A DNA stretch of 64,000 nucleotides, taken from NCBI GenBank assembly GCA_003254925.1, contig QANZ01008287.1, positions 12,157-76,156 on the forward strand, read 5' to 3'. Both the position numbers and the translations under genes were made by a program. This document shows, piece after piece, positions 47,331-60,259 of the stretch. The notes beneath the pieces are model-generated. The model was given only the letters and a program-made list of their open reading frames with translations. It had not been told where the DNA came from and made no database searches. Each line of letters opens with the position of its first letter. The stretch's first letter is position 1. This DNA comes from Chamaecrista fasciculata. Taxonomy: Eukaryota; Streptophyta; Magnoliopsida; Fabales; Fabaceae.

Positions 47331-48120
47331 AAACATCAATAGTTACTTTTTATTACTATTTGATCTCATTTGTCAATGGTCTCAATTAGATAGAGAAAGA
47401 ACTTCTCAAGAATAATTCATAATTCTACTTTTATCACACTTGATCTTAAAATAAAAGAAATATAATTGATGTGAAATGAACCGTTCACTTTTAAACACAA
47501 TTGTAGATATGATTTAATATGGCTTGCTAACCGCCCCCAAATGAATAAAAAATTATTCATCCAATATTCCAATGTAAATCAGGCATAACTCTAATTTCAA
47601 AGTATCTCCTCTTGATGAGTAGAAGTGTTGATCCAAAAATCTTGGGAAAAGACATTGTGTTTTTGGGTACTTCGATCCTTATCTTCTTCATTCCTCAAAA
47701 TGGAACAACAACGTAACAAGTCAACAACAAATGAAAATAAATAACAATATATTTGTTCTTGCGCCTAATGATACCGCCATACTCGTCACAGATCATGAAA
47801 TTTATATTATATTTTTTCTCTATCGATATCCAAGATTTTATCTCCATTAATTCAAATTCAATCTGTATAGTCCACCTAATTATAATAAAAAGATTTTCAA
47901 TAAAAATACATAAAATTTTAATTCCAAAATCTTATGTAAATGATTCCAAGTCACTTATCATTCAAATCGAAACTAACATACAGAAATTTATATATATAAC
48001 ATACTTTCCACTACTATCCAGGCCGGTAACTCCAACTTCTTCAACTTTCCAGAACTTACTATCACTTTTCTCTCTTCACATGTCGTTTAATTTAATTAGT
48101 GGTGAATGTGTCATCATGTG
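47330..48120. other. Intergenic, promoter side of the 48395 gene
   Basis: No gene is recognised. The stretch ends in a TATA-like run (tatatatatatag at 48121-48133) about 260 bp upstream of the small ORF. Confidence 0.4.
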
Positions 48121-48394
48121 TATATATATATAGTCGCTTCAAAATCTCTTATTTTCTCTTATATACTAAACATCGCCGATACATTTCAGAAGCTAACTAG
48201 CTAGCTAGAAGAAAGAGAGACCAAGAGAATTGATTATCCAAATCATCAGATTTCAGAACCCCATTTTCTCAATTTTGTTATTGAATTTTTGCATAGACGA
48301 TTGAGATCATCGATCAGGAATATTTATTTTCCTTGAATTAATTTGGGTTTGTGTTGTGGTGTTTGGCTGGTGAGAAAATTTCAAAGAAAAGAAA

Positions 48395-48607
48395 ATGTTG
48401 GAGTTTTTGATAACAGTGGCTGTATCTACAATCCCTTTGACTCTGTACATTCCACCTTTGAGAAACTTGAATCCTTTGGTGGAAGCCATGGAAGACATAG
48501 CCAGAGACAGAAATATTTACAGCCACACGATTTCCCCCTACATACGCTTTCTCTACCGTAGGATCATGGATTGTTTCCTCTGCAACACAACCTCCACTTA
48601 CAACTAG
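48395..48607 (+). CDS. Small single-exon membrane peptide, 70 aa, unknown function
   Basis: The frame starts MLEFLITVAVSTIPLTLYIP, a hydrophobic N-terminal anchor or signal, followed by an amphipathic charged part (LVEAMEDIARDRNIYSHTIS) and a basic C-terminal segment ending RRIMDCFLCNTTSTYN. I recall a similar plan (hydrophobic start, YxH/RxxP middle, RILDCILCN-like end) in uncharacterised short plant proteins, but cannot name it. A TATA-like run at 48121-48133, a pyrimidine-rich start region and a plausible 5'UTR support transcription. Alternative frames on both strands overlap it, but lack the patterned composition. Confidence 0.55.
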   Translation: MLEFLITVAVSTIPLTLYIPPLRNLNPLVEAMEDIARDRNIYSHTISPYIRFLYRRIMDCFLCNTTSTYN

Positions 48608-48614
48608 GTGTAGC

Positions 48615-49585
48615 TACAACGTATATATAAATAAGTTTGAGGATATATATATATATATACACTTTAATTTCATGTTCAATGTTTTTCTTTTTCTTCTTTC
48701 TTTGATCACTTGTTGCAACACTTGCGTGTCTGTCAAGTGTATAGATTTAGTTTACCTATCTTTGAATTGTTGATAGAGAATTTAATCAACAATTTTTCTT
48801 TTTACTAAGTGGATTATGCGGCAAAATATCAATGAATGTGATATTCAATATTATATATATGAGGGTTGAAAATTAACTCCTAAACAAGAAAGCAACCGGT
48901 GCAAAATAGAAAGAGTTAAATAATTTTTTTTTTTTTTTATATCTGTGTCGTCAAGTTTTATAATAAAAAGTGATTAAAACTGAATCTTCAGTGGCAGAAA
49001 AAATAATTAAACGTTTTTTTTTCAAAATATTCTTAAAGAGAAAATAATTTCAACGAAATAAAACTACTACTAAAAATATCAGAAGCACTTTCGAACAGAA
49101 AGAAAAGAAAAACCTCTATTGTGGAATGAACAACAAAGGGTAAAATGATTTTTGTAATTAATGATGTGACAATGTGTCGTTATTGTGTCCAAGGTATATT
49201 TTGTACCACAATAAACCTCCAAGATAAAACCTACGTAGTACGTACAGAAGAAAATTCACCATAATTAACCTCAAGGGGCATAAAAAAAATTCACCATAAT
49301 CCTTACGTAGTACGTAGATTAATTATGAAAATTCACCATAAAAAAAAAAGAGTTCAAATGAAAATGAGTTCTAAAACTCGAAACTTTGTAATGTTTGTGA
49401 AGCAAATGGGTCGGTGATTTCCGATATTTACGTGCACCGTGCATTTTGGCGCATTCTGTCTTGCTTTCTTATCTGCATATGTATACCGACATCTTCAAAC
49501 ACATCCTAATCCTTACATTATTGATTGGATTTGTTGGACAAAATATAATTCATATGAAATTGTTTAGCAGTAATTTAATTTAATT
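48615..49585. other. AT-rich 3' flank of the small ORF
   Basis: It contains an (AT)n tract (about 48642-48659) and a local repeat of cttacgtagtacgta and attcaccataa words near 49220-49350. No gene. Confidence 0.4.
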
Positions 49586-49588
49586 TAG

Positions 49589-50078
49589 ATCAAAGGCTCA
49601 TTTTGATCCTAAATATTTGTCCTAATCTTTATTTTGGTATTTTATATTTCAAAATGTTTAAAATAGTCTTAAATATTAGCAAACTATTTCATTTTGATCC
49701 CAAACTTTTAAATATGACAAGTTCAGAGTTATATATTACTCTCAAAGAGTACTTTCCCTATTCAACTGAGGTTGTCGAAAAACGAGGTCAAATCAGTTTC
49801 AAAAATAGATCTCTTGTTTCATAATCAAACAAGCGAAAATTGATCATATATCTCTTGTTGAAAATTCGAATGCGGTAAATTCAGGGCTATAAATTACTCT
49901 TAACAAGTCTTTTGAACTTAAAATAAAAAACGAGGGAAATATGACCAAATTTAATAATTTGGAATCAAAATAAAATATTTTGCTAACATTTAAGACTAAT
50001 TTCAATATTTTGAAAATAAAAAACCAATATGAAAATTAAAACATACATTTAGAACCAGAATGATCTTTTAACCTTTAA
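49589..50078. mobile_element. Family B MITE
   Basis: Left arm caaaggctcattttgatcct is inverted at the right as agaaccagaatgatctttta. The core tgatcatatatctcttgttg and aagtcttttgaactta matches the copy in the MYB intron. Confidence 0.65.
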
Positions 50079-50631
50079 CTTATTATTTTCCTATTAAAAA
50101 TCAAATAATAAATAAACATATATATCTAATTATTCTGGAATGAAGCCTCTTTAAGAGATAAATGAAGAGGACAAAAGAGCAGAGGAAAAAGGTGGATTGG
50201 AAGGCGAATTGAATTGCTTTTGTTGGTTGAGAAGTGGGCTTTCCGAGATCCGACCCAAAACAAGAACCAAATTCAATGTGGATCCCACCATAAAAAATTA
50301 TATTTAATTCCTTCTACTAACCAAATTCTATTTCTAGGCTTAAGACTTTGTTACTAGTTAGTAACTTACTAACTAGTAACCAACATACCTCTCCAAAAGC
50401 CCATACCCATGGCATAGAAATACAGAAATGCAAACATTATAAAAGACGCAACAGAACATATGGCAAAAACTAAATAGTGCATGTACTAAATGACATGAGG
50501 TCACTGAGTTCTTTCTAGTAAAACCTACCTACATGTAATTTGAATTGGAAAAAAAAGCTAAATGAGAGTTAAAAAAATTTAGAAAAAGAAAGCTACAAAT
50601 TTCTATTGAATATTTTTTTCCCAAGCTGATG

Positions 50632-53600
50632 CTAATGCGTTGATTCCTCCTCACCAAACACCTCAACGTTGCAAACTGGGCATTTCTGGGGGACAAAAAA
50701 GGGAAAATAAATTTAGTAAAAACACAATTCTGGCGAGGAAACTTTAGAAGAACGTAATGATTGACCTTGTTAATGATAAGCCATTTAGTGATGCATTCGC
50801 CATGGTAAACATGCTCGCATGGTAATTTCATTTGTTTGTCACCTCTTTTATATGTCATCTGACAAACCACACACCTGCTTTTCGTGCAAATTGTTCATGA
50901 GAATGTTCAACATGGTGAGAAAAGAATATATTCATTATTCACTAGAAAAGGGAAAGGGATTATATGTAGATCTCACAAGTGATGTACAACATAATTTATA
51001 ATTTACCTTTTACCAACACTTTTTCTTTTGAAAAAGCTACCAAATTTGAACGTGGAGGTCGGAAGCAAATCAATAAGTTCTTGAGAAAGGCCTCGGCTTT
51101 GAGTTCCAACAGCCTCACCCAAGTCCAGCAATTCCTACCACAAATAAGACAAATGTTGAGGCATGTATCCTCATGGTAATACGCATTTTTCAAATTCCAT
51201 CTTTAAACAATTTAGAAATCTTCTCAAAGTGACTCCTGCCTCTAACAGTAAGACACATTTTTTTAAGCTTAATAACTATCATATCAAACATGATGCCGTG
51301 TAAAACAGTGCTTGATGAGATATTGCAGAGCACTTTGACGATATACAACTTTGCCTTAGAAATATAACATTTAGATGCAGAGAAGATATGTCAAATTAGG
51401 CTCTCTCCCCTAACCTCCTGACATAACAGGGGGGCCTTAATGCCTGAGATTTATCAAGATTGCTAAGCCCATCATCATTTATTTGTCCAGTGAAACCGAG
51501 ATCCAGCAAAAATGAATCCACCAATGTTTAGTAAGATAATGTTATTTTGCCAAGAAAAATGAACATAGCGAACAAATGTGAAAAAGATATTAAAATAGCA
51601 AAACCTTTGCATCCATATATATTCTTAGTTGTATGCATCAGTACATACATGTAGATCTTTAGGTCTAACACACCTCGTAAGTCATGTTATCAGGGTCAAT
51701 ATCGTCTTGCAATAGGACCTGTAGGAATGCAGAGAAACGGTTAGTAGATAAGTTCTGAAGAGCAAAATATATACCCTAGCTTCTGTTTGAGGGAGGGATA
51801 AACCTTCTGTTAAAACCAAATGCTCGAACAGCAAATCTAATCCCAAGGTATATGAAGTTTTTTGAAAAAACTAATTCCTAATTTCATAGAGCTTATCCAG
51901 AAGGGAATTCGTTTACAAGAGATCAATTGCTCAAGGTCTTAAGTCAAGCACGTTAGAAAGAAAGCCACCTACCTGAGCATTACTGGAATCGTGATGATTT
52001 GGACTGCCTGCAAGAGGAACCCAAAAATTTTAACATGATTTTCAGAAAAATACAATCTAAAGCAGCATTCACACCCCCTACTTAAAAAGATAAAGACTCT
52101 ACATCTGCAAAAGAAATTCCAAAAGACTAAGATGGAATAATTAATCAAACTATTCTTTTTCTAATTAGACACAAACTAAAACAGCAATTAAATTCAAAGA
52201 GAAGGCCTGAAAGAAAAGGCAGGAAAGGGGGAGAGGGGAGTTCACGTAAAAAGATCGGGTTGATTGCTCAGATTTCTGTGCACCAAGTCTCTTCCCCCAC
52301 CCCCATTTTCAGCTCTTTCCTTTAATCTCTGGAAATATTACAGATAGCATGCCACCAAAAATTAAAGTGGAAAAATAAAAGTATTTAGTTTATACAACTA
52401 ACTTTCCAAAATGAGGAAATTTCAAACTGAATGAATTGCATTAGGCATTTAGTATCTTTAAGATATTAAATGTGACCATAGGGGCTAGGCTATGCACACA
52501 AGAAACGGAAAGAAAGTTTCAGCCTACATTCTTCAGGAATGGTTTGCATGCCAGTGACTCCATCTCTTCTGGATTGAGAGTCTGTTGTAGTGGTCTCCCC
52601 AAAGATAAATGATGAAGGATTCCCCCATTCTCCCCTATTGACCTCCATTGTCGGTAAACTATAATTCGCCTCGTAAGAACCAAAATGAGATATACTCCAC
52701 GGACCAGACAATCCAAATTTGTAAGGATTCATATTCATAGACCAGTAGACACTTTCCTGGACACAAGTATATGAAAATATACATTATGATCATGTTTAAT
52801 CAAGCCAAAATAATTAGAGTTATTAGAAAAAAGTAAAGCTAATTGCAAAATATAAGGCAAAGAAAGAAAGAGTTAGTCCTGTTTTGGTGGGTGCATCTAA
52901 TCCAAATGTAGTTCGAATCAGCTATCAACAAATCAATTGAAAATTGGAATTTAGATATAAATGGACTGCTGGGAGATATTCCTGCCCCACAAAATTACTT
53001 GTAATTGCAGCATTTGCAGTCCAAATCAAGTTAAAGTAATTACTACCTAGTCACCAACACTCTCTCTATTCTAATTTCTAAGAACCTACACAAACTACCC
53101 CTAATCCCAAAGAAAAAACAGACAAACATCTCTGGCTTTTTCTTGAATGTCCAGTTGTCCACAAACTCCTCCTTTTGAAGGTAATTTGGTGATTTTTTTC
53201 AAAAGTGAGGGCTTGATTTGTGTAAAATCATTAAAATAAAAGATTTCTAGTTTAAACCATTATTTTCATAGGCAACCTCATATTCCCAATGAACAATGAT
53301 TTTTTTTTTTTTCCAAAAAAAATATTATAATAACCTCCAATACCCTGTGTTAAACTCCCTGATCTTCACTACCAAAGTATTAGACAACAAAGTAGAAGGG
53401 GAATTTCTGCTTTTACTTCCAAAATTTTCCAGTGAAGTTACTCATAAGACCAGACATCAGTCTAGGAAACACATATTAACTACAAAAACGGCAAGTTAAT
53501 CAGTCGTGGGTACTATAGATCTACAACCATCATGCAAAGAACAATTAGCATCTAGTAACGTATTCTACCATAAGCACTTGTGGAATTCCTAAAATAAAAC

Positions 53601-53808
53601 ACGTTCAGATATGAAAAAACCAACAAACAAACAAACAATATGGAAACTATATAAGAACAACCTGGTCAGAAAGAACTGGTCCAGCATGGCCATAATTCGC
53701 CGGCACATGATTGAAGCCGCTCAAGAAATCCACATAACTTTCAGGAGCAAGATATGGAAAACCATCATTGTCTATGTATTGCAACACCATTGATCTACCG
53801 TCATTCAT
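50632..53808 (-). CDS. BB: BIG BROTHER-type RING-H2 E3 ubiquitin ligase, 7 exons, 248 aa
   Basis: Coding exons are 53808-53662, 52756-52528, 52007-51973, 51718-51674, 51134-51007, 50874-50766 and 50685-50632 (747 nt, one frame, GT-AG). The C-terminal RING-H2 domain (about residues 196-236) has CVVCQMTYKRGDKQMKLPCE, HVYHGECITKWLIINK and KCPVCN, giving the full C3H2C3 set. The N-terminal half is family-typical, with an early NYGHAGP and the acidic QDDIDPDNMTYEELLDLGEA before the RING. Total length of 248 aa equals what I recall for Arabidopsis BB. BB ligases limit organ size by marking growth regulators for degradation in dividing tissue. A 5'UTR intron is inferred at 53833-54317 (donor AAG/GTAAAT, acceptor ACGCAG). 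A minus-strand TATA-like stretch lies near 54512-54522. Confidence 0.94.
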
Positions 53809-53832
53809 TTTGAATCAACACTACAACAAAAG

Positions 53833-54317
53833 CTGCGTAAAAGAAAAAAAAGAAAAACCGTAAAGCAAACTACACATGATTTAAATCACCAAAGAGCAAT
53901 CGGAAAGAAATAAACAAAAACTAGTCTTAAAAAACCAAAGTAAATAACGCAAGTCATTCTAATTCCCGTGACCTCATTCTCGATCATCAAATTTTGGTTT
54001 CCGCTCGGAACAAATTCGTAAAACAACAAAGCGTCCAGAAACACAATCCGTGAATGGACCTCACAAGTTACAAACTAAACGAGATTCACGCTACTACTTC
54101 TTCTTCCTCCTCCTCCTCTTTTCTTACTAGTTTTTTTTCCTTCTCTCCTTTGATTTTCCTCTCACATTACTCAGAAAATTGACAGGAAAAACGACAAAAG
54201 TCATTATTACAAATCATCCACAGATTGCATTTTCCTCAAATTTCTCGGCTACCAAACAGAATCAGAAAGAAACAAAAAAAAAAACCAAAAAAAAGGAAAC
54301 ACATATACATCATTTAC
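53833..54317 (-). other. Inferred 5'UTR intron of the BB-like gene
   Basis: Upstream of the ATG at 53808, the minus strand has a TTTTCTTTTACGCAG acceptor (53833). A matching GAAG/GTAAATG donor lies at 54317. The 5'UTR exon upstream is purine-rich (GAGA/AGAAG), as in many plant leaders. Confidence 0.55.
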
Positions 54318-54785
54318 CTTCTTCAGCTTCACATTCCAAACAGAAGAGGCGGAAAACGAAGAACGACGGAGAGCAAAATCAGAGAAGAGAGAATGAGCGT
54401 AACGAAGAGAAACGGAAACAGGATTTGAAGAAGCAAATCAGAAGAGAGAATGAGAGAAGCGGGCCTAGAGAGAGAAAGAGAGAGAGAGAAGTGTGTGTTG
54501 TGTGCTATAACTTTATATATATCACTCTCTCGCTCGCAGTTTCTTTATTTGTAGTAATTTAATTCTCTTTGCTTTTTTTTTCTCTCTCTCTCTCTCATGG
54601 TGGCGCTTTAATTTATGCTGGAATTCAGAGACACGCTAGTGACAGAGATTATAACTACACCACTCCACACCTTTCTTTTTTTGGCCATTTACTCCACACC
54701 TTTCTTATTTCATAGGAAAATATTCTCATTATTATATGATAATTAATTCATCATCTATATATAGTTAAGTTTATATTTATTTTAA

Positions 54786-55258
54786 GGTCAAATTACACTT
54801 TAGTATCCTGAGTTATGGATCAGTTTCGTTTTAGTACTCTAAATTTTTAAAAGTGACATTTTGATACCTTGTTCTATTTTCCGTTAGAACTTTGGTATCC
54901 AAAACACTTTTTAGTTACCTCTTGACGAAAAAAAGCATGTACAAGTCATGTGCATGGTAAAAAAAATACAAAATGCATCATCATAAACTTAAATTTTACG
55001 ATTCAGCCTTCAAATATGTACTCGAAGGAGGAAATCATATTTTTTTTAGCTGAATCGTGAAATTTGATTTCAGGATGATGGATTTCGTGTTTTTGATGAT
55101 CACGTGCTTTTTTTGTAAAAAAAATAATAAAAAAAGAATTTTGAGTATCAAAGTGCTAACGACGAATAGAATAGAGCACTAAAATGTTACTTTTAAAAGA
55201 ACATGATACCAAAATAGAATCGACCTATACCTCAGGGTTACCAACGTGTAATTTACCC
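54786..55258. mobile_element. Mutator-like MITE, family F, 9-bp duplication
   Basis: A 473-bp element. Left arm ggtcaaattacactttagta is inverted at the right as accaacgtgtaatttaccc. The flanks ttattttaa (54777-54785) and ttatttcaa (55259-55267) match at 8 of 9 positions. Its right part was amplified in the neighbouring tandem array. Confidence 0.8.
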
Positions 55259-56514
55259 TTATTTCAAATTACAAAAGACTTGTGTCTTCTGCATTCAATT
55301 GTTATTTCACTCGCTTTACTACTTTTGGTTTTCCTCCCTTCCCTCGTTTTCATCGTGGGATTTACGAGAAACTCCCGTAACATTTACCAATAATAAAAAA
55401 AACTCCCATAACCATTGCTGTTTTGTAAGTTTAGTTTTCTTGTATTTGAGTTTTATTTTTATTGAAAAAAAATATAGTAAGAAATGCATTTTTTTCTGGA
55501 CAAAAGTTTAGGTGAGTTGGGTCATGGGGCTCACTAAGGTCAGGGCAAACCTCCCGGCTATGAGCGCTTACAGAGATACTTACAAATAATGAAAAAAAAA
55601 ATTTTGAGTATCAAAGTGCTAACGACGAATAGAATAGAGTACTAAAATGTTACTTTTAAAAGAACATGATACCAAAATAGAATCGGCCTATACCTCAGGG
55701 TTACCAACGTGTAATTTACCCCTATTTCAAATTACAAAAGACTCGTGTCTTCTGCATTCAATTCTTATTTCACTCGCTTTACTACCTTCGGTTTTCCTCC
55801 CTTCCCTCGTTTTCATCGTGGGATTTACGAGAAACTCGCGTAACATTTACCAATAATAAAAAAAAACTCCCATAGCCATTGCTTTTTTGTAAGTTTAGTT
55901 TTCTTGTTTTCGAGTTTTAGTTTCATTGAAAAAAATATAGTTAGAAATTTTTTTTTTTTTGCACAAAAGTTTAGGTGAGTTGGGTCTTTGCGCTCACTAA
56001 GGTCAGGGCAGACCACCCGGCTCTATGAGCGGTTACAGAGATACTTACAAATAATGAAAAAGGAATTTTGAGTATCAAAGTGCTAACGACAAATAGAATA
56101 GAGTTCTAAAATGTTACTTTTAAAAGAACATGATATATACCAAAATAGAATCGACTTATACCTCAGGGTTATCAACGTGTAATTTACCTTTATTTCAAAT
56201 TACAAAAGACTCATGTATTCTGCATTCAATTCTTATTGGACTCGCTTTACTACCTTCGGTTTTCCCCCCTTCCCTGGTTTTCATTGTGGGATTTACGAGA
56301 AACTCCCGTAACATTTACCAATAATTAAAAAAAAACTCCCATAACCATTTCTTTTTTGTAAGTTTAGTTTTCTTGTTTTCGAGTTTTATTTTTATTGAAA
56401 AAAAAATAGTTAGAAATGCATTTTTTTTTGGACAAAAGTTTGTGTGAGTTGGGCTCCGAGGCTCACTAAGGTCAGGGCAGATCTCTCGGCTCCATGAGCG
56501 TTTACAGAGATACT
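55126..56514. repeat. Three tandem copies of a 463-bp composite unit
   Basis: Anchor gagtatcaaagtgctaacga occurs at 55143, 55606 and 56070, giving periods of 463 and 464 bp. Each unit carries the right end of the family F MITE, a stretch tgcattcaattsttatt and tttaccaataat, then about 85 bp of the 3' part of a SINE. Only the last unit continues into the complete SINE. Short open frames that repeat in each unit are by-products of the duplication, not genes. Confidence 0.9.
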
Positions 56515-56620
56515 TGCAAATCGCCTACCAACAAAGCCCTCACATCGACAGTGGGAATCGAACTTATGAATTTGTGAGTTATCAGTCGACTCCTTACCAA
56601 GTGGACCAACCTTTGTTAGC
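56424..56620 (-). mobile_element. tRNA-derived SINE, full length
   Basis: A 197-bp element flanked by agttagaaatgcattt and agttagaaatacattt (15 of 16). On the minus strand the head GGTTGGTCCACTTGGTAAGG and the B-box AAGTTCGATTCCCA are intact. It ends GAGCCCAACTCACAC with an A-rich tail. It belongs to the same family as 25642-25843, with better-preserved Pol III boxes. Confidence 0.88.
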
Positions 56621-56749
56621 AGTTAGAAATACATTTGATGTAAGGTTTTGAGAATTTTTCTTGAAAATATTTTTTAAACATGCAGAAAACATGAAATTGT
56701 AAAAAAGACATTTCTAATATTTTCAAAATTAACTTGCCATATTTTTTTA

Positions 56750-57100
56750 GGTTAAATTATATTTTTTATTTTAAATGTTTGAGACAAATTTAATTCAGTC
56801 TTTTATTTTTTTTTTGCAAAATCAATTTTATATATTTTATAATTATTCAATTTTTTTTTTATTTTAGTAACTGAATGTAATCATATCTCTCTTGTTTCAA
56901 ATTTAAATACGATAAATCTAAAACTACACGTTACTTTTGATAGGTCTTATTTTTCTCTAATACAAGTCATTAGTAACTAGAGTCAAATCAGACCTCGAAA
57001 GTCAAAAACAAAATTGTTTATTTCATGATCAACGAAGTTAATCATATATATCTCATTTCAAGCGAAGTTTGATGGTAAAACAAGCGGCCTACTACTTTTA
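56750..57100. repeat. Decayed family B copy
   Basis: The core tcatatctctcttgtttcaa with aactacacgttacttttgat resembles other family B elements. The arms are not clear. Confidence 0.4.
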
Positions 57101-57549
57101 AAGTTCGATACGAACTTTATTTTTTAAGGATCCTAATAAAACTTGGTTAAAATCTCCAATATTAACCTACAATACTTGTGAATGATCAATAAAGCTAACA
57201 AAATTTCACAACATCTGAACAATCAAAGAGCCATAAACAGTAATAATAGTGTAATACCCATAAATCCAATTCTTTGTTTCATTAATGAGATCAAACCTAA
57301 AAGGGACATTCCAAAGGAGAAGGATCCCTCCACTTCTACCAACAGAATCTATACAAAAAGAAATCACTTAACTTTAAGGTATTACAACCTAAAACTATTA
57401 AATTTAGTTTCTTGAAGACAAAATACATAACATTTGTCATTTATAATATAATAATAAAAAAACAATTTTGCATTTCTTTTTGCAAAAAATATATTGACAA
57501 AACAATCTAAGCCGTACAAGTGTTGGTAATGTTGAAGGTAAGGCTTGTG

Positions 57550-58160
57550 TAGGGATGGCAATGGTTTAGGATACTTAGGATATCCATCCGTATCCGTCCG
57601 AAAAAATATCCGATATCCGTCGGATACCGGATACGGATAGTGAAAATTAATTTTTTTTCGGATATCGGACGGATACGGATATTGCCCTCGGATACCCTAT
57701 TTCCGTCCGAAATGAACGGATATTTAGGGTATCCGATATCCGATACCCTATTACTTATTTAATTTTTATATTTTACTTTTAATTTAACATTTTATATATA
57801 AATATTTAAATTTAATTAATTATATTCATATATATTTTTTATATAATCATATTTTAGTTATTTTATATTTAATTTTTTATTTTAAAAAATAAATTTAAAA
57901 TGTAAATAAATAACAATTTCATTTAATTATATTAGTTGGCGGATAATGGATATCGGGTACGCGATATATCCGATTTATAAAATAGGATATCCTATCCTAT
58001 ATCCATATTTTTTTGGATATTTCGGGTATCCGTCGGATACCGGATAGGGTGCGGATACGGATATTAATTTATCGGATACGAATAGAGTACAGATATTGGA
58101 TAGGATAAACAGATACGGATACGGATAGTGACAAAACCACCAGATACCCTATCCGTGTTC
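57550..58160. mobile_element. hAT-like element with GGATAC/GTATCC words, perfect 9-bp duplication
   Basis: A 611-bp element packed with inverted cggatacgg/ccgtatccg words in both halves around an AT-rich centre. It begins tagggatggcaatgg, a common hAT-type start. The flank aggcttgtg is repeated perfectly (57541-57549 and 58161-58169); 8 bp of it may be the true duplication. Confidence 0.85.
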
Positions 58161-58391
58161 AGGCTTGTGATTGTGAATTGTGATCCCAACAATAATAAAT
58201 AATAATAACAAATTGTACGCTTCAAATCTCCAAACAGGGTTTTGGTCCCCATGCTACCAACATCCATCCTCTCTTCCCTTGGACAAGGTCAAACCCTAAT
58301 CCTATCAATCCCAACCAACTTTATCTATAGTCTATACCCCTTTTTTTTTCTTTTCTTTTCTTTTTCCAGTAAAATATTATAATAAATTTTA

Positions 58392-58732
58392 GGCCAAAGT
58401 ATAAATTTAGTCTCCTATCTTTTGATAAGTTCCCAATTTAGTCATGTATATTTTTTTTGTTGCAATTTTCGTTCTATATCTTTGCAAAAAGTCCCAATTT
58501 TAGTCTCATATCTTTTAGTCAAGTTGTAAAATTAATCTCATATCTTTTAAAAAGATATGAGACTATTTCTAAATCTGACCTAAAGATTTAAGACCAATTA
58601 TGCAATTAACCTAAAGATATGGGACCAAATCTATATTAGAGAAAGGTATAGGACCAAATTGGGACTTGACCCAAAAATACAGGACCAAAAGTGCAACAAA
58701 AAAATATATAGGATCAAATTTGCTCTTTAACC
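58392..58732. mobile_element. Family A Mutator-like MITE, third copy
   Basis: Left arm ggccaaagtataaatttagt is inverted at the right as aaatttgctctttaacc. Internal tctcatatcttttag words match 21916 and 23473. The duplication is not readable. Confidence 0.7.
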
Positions 58733-58739
58733 TAAAATA

Positions 58740-59480
58740 AGTTACTCTCTTCTTTTTCTAAAAAAATATTCTTAGATTTTCTCAAAACTCAAATAATTAA
58801 ATTATTTTGTAAAAGTTCAAATATATAAAATTTCTCTAAACTTTTCTTTATGATTTCATAATTGTACGTTGCTATATTATATATTGATTGATACCTAAAA
58901 TTAAATATTATTGAAATTTTTAGTAACAAAAATGATAAAAAAATCATTTTCTCTCAATGGAAATTTCAACAAAATTAAAGGCTCAAGGAGATCTTTCATC
59001 GGTTTTTAAAATTAAAAAAAATACTTAGTAACTAAAGTTTAGAAAAAAAAAATATATTTTAGCGTTTTAAAAGTAACATTAATTTCTTTTGTTAAAAGTA
59101 TAACATAATGTAAAATGTATTTTTGAAGTCATAAAAAATGATTATTTTTTATTTACTAAATATATATTTTGAATGTATAAACTGATTAACATAAATTGTC
59201 TAAAGTATGTTGCAGGATATATATTTGTTTTATAAGATTTTTGTTCATTTTTTGGAATAGGAGCATAATTGTTTTATAAGACAAAAGGGCTGGGTAACAA
59301 TAATATTAAGGGCGTATATTATTGCTGTAGTATATTAATCAATTCATAGTTGATATCTCCAAAAGAGCATTGGTAGGAGTGGGAGTGGACAACTAAAAAA
59401 GCTACTCCTAAAACCATTTTAATATTGCCCACACTCTCTCCTTCATTCCACAAAAAGTTGTATTGTATGGCACTTGAATC
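58740..59480. other. AT-rich intergenic
   Basis: No gene or bounded element is recognised. Confidence 0.4.
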
Positions 59481-59484
59481 ATTC

Positions 59485-59793
59485 TAGGAAGTATGGACAC
59501 TTTATACCGAAGGTGTGCCACTGTATCAGATACGTGTCTGTGTCCGATACCCACACAACACATATTCATAAGTTTCAAAATATAAAATCTTATAATTTTA
59601 ATATGACAAACAATAGAAAATAATAACACATCTAGCATATATTATGAATAGATGTTGTGATTCTTAAAATTTTTATTAAACTTTATGAATTTTTAATTAT
59701 CTATATATATAAATATATGTTGTGTTGTGTCGTGTAATCTTAAGAATTTAACGTGTCAATGTGTCTGTGTCAATATCCATGCTTCATAGGAAT
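59485..59793. mobile_element. GACACG-family inverted-repeat element
   Basis: Left words aagtatggacac and cgtgtctgtgtcc are inverted at the right as gtgtctgtgtcaatatccat and gcttcat. Related wording occurs at 19165-19530 and 41170-41225. Confidence 0.5.
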
Positions 59794-59818
59794 CATTATT
59801 GGGTGGTAGGTATTAGAA

Positions 59819-60255
59819 TAGACCAGATTAAATGATAATAGAAGAAACTTTGAGAAAGAAAATTTGAAGGAAAGAAAAGGAGAAATTTTATATTAAAATT
59901 TTGGAAACTTTACCTCTCATAAATAAGAAAAAGATAGAGAAAGAACAATTTCTTTTTTATTAGATGATATATTAGATGTTGATCGTTTGTTCATCTTAAA
60001 TTATTTGTCACTCGTCCTCTTTCCTAACAGAGAGGGACTAATGATATATAAGGTTTCATCTGTAGACGAGATTAAATGATAGTAGAAGAGACTTTGAGAA
60101 AGAAAATTTGAAGGAAAGGAAAGAGAAATTTTACATTAAAATTTTGAAAACTTTACCTCTCATAAAAAAGAAACAGATGGAGAAAGAACAATTTCTTTCT
60201 TATTAGATGATATATTAGATGTTAACTATTTGTTCATTTAGATTATTTGTCACCC
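59819..60255. repeat. Tandem duplication of about 244 bp
   Basis: Two copies begin tagaccagattaaatgata (59819) and tagacgagattaaatgata (60063). They share gagaaagaaaatttgaagga and tattagatgatatattagat. They differ by substitutions and small indels. Confidence 0.85.
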
Positions 60256-60259
60256 AATA

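Noticed and set aside
54179..54562. 127-aa Lys/Arg/Glu-rich plus-strand frame
   Set aside because: It is antisense to the purine/pyrimidine-biased 5'UTR of the BB-like gene and has low complexity.
55184..56324. Three similar 64-69-aa plus-strand frames, apparently a small gene family
   Set aside because: They follow the 463-bp tandem repeat and cross a MITE end; the similarity is duplication of non-coding DNA.
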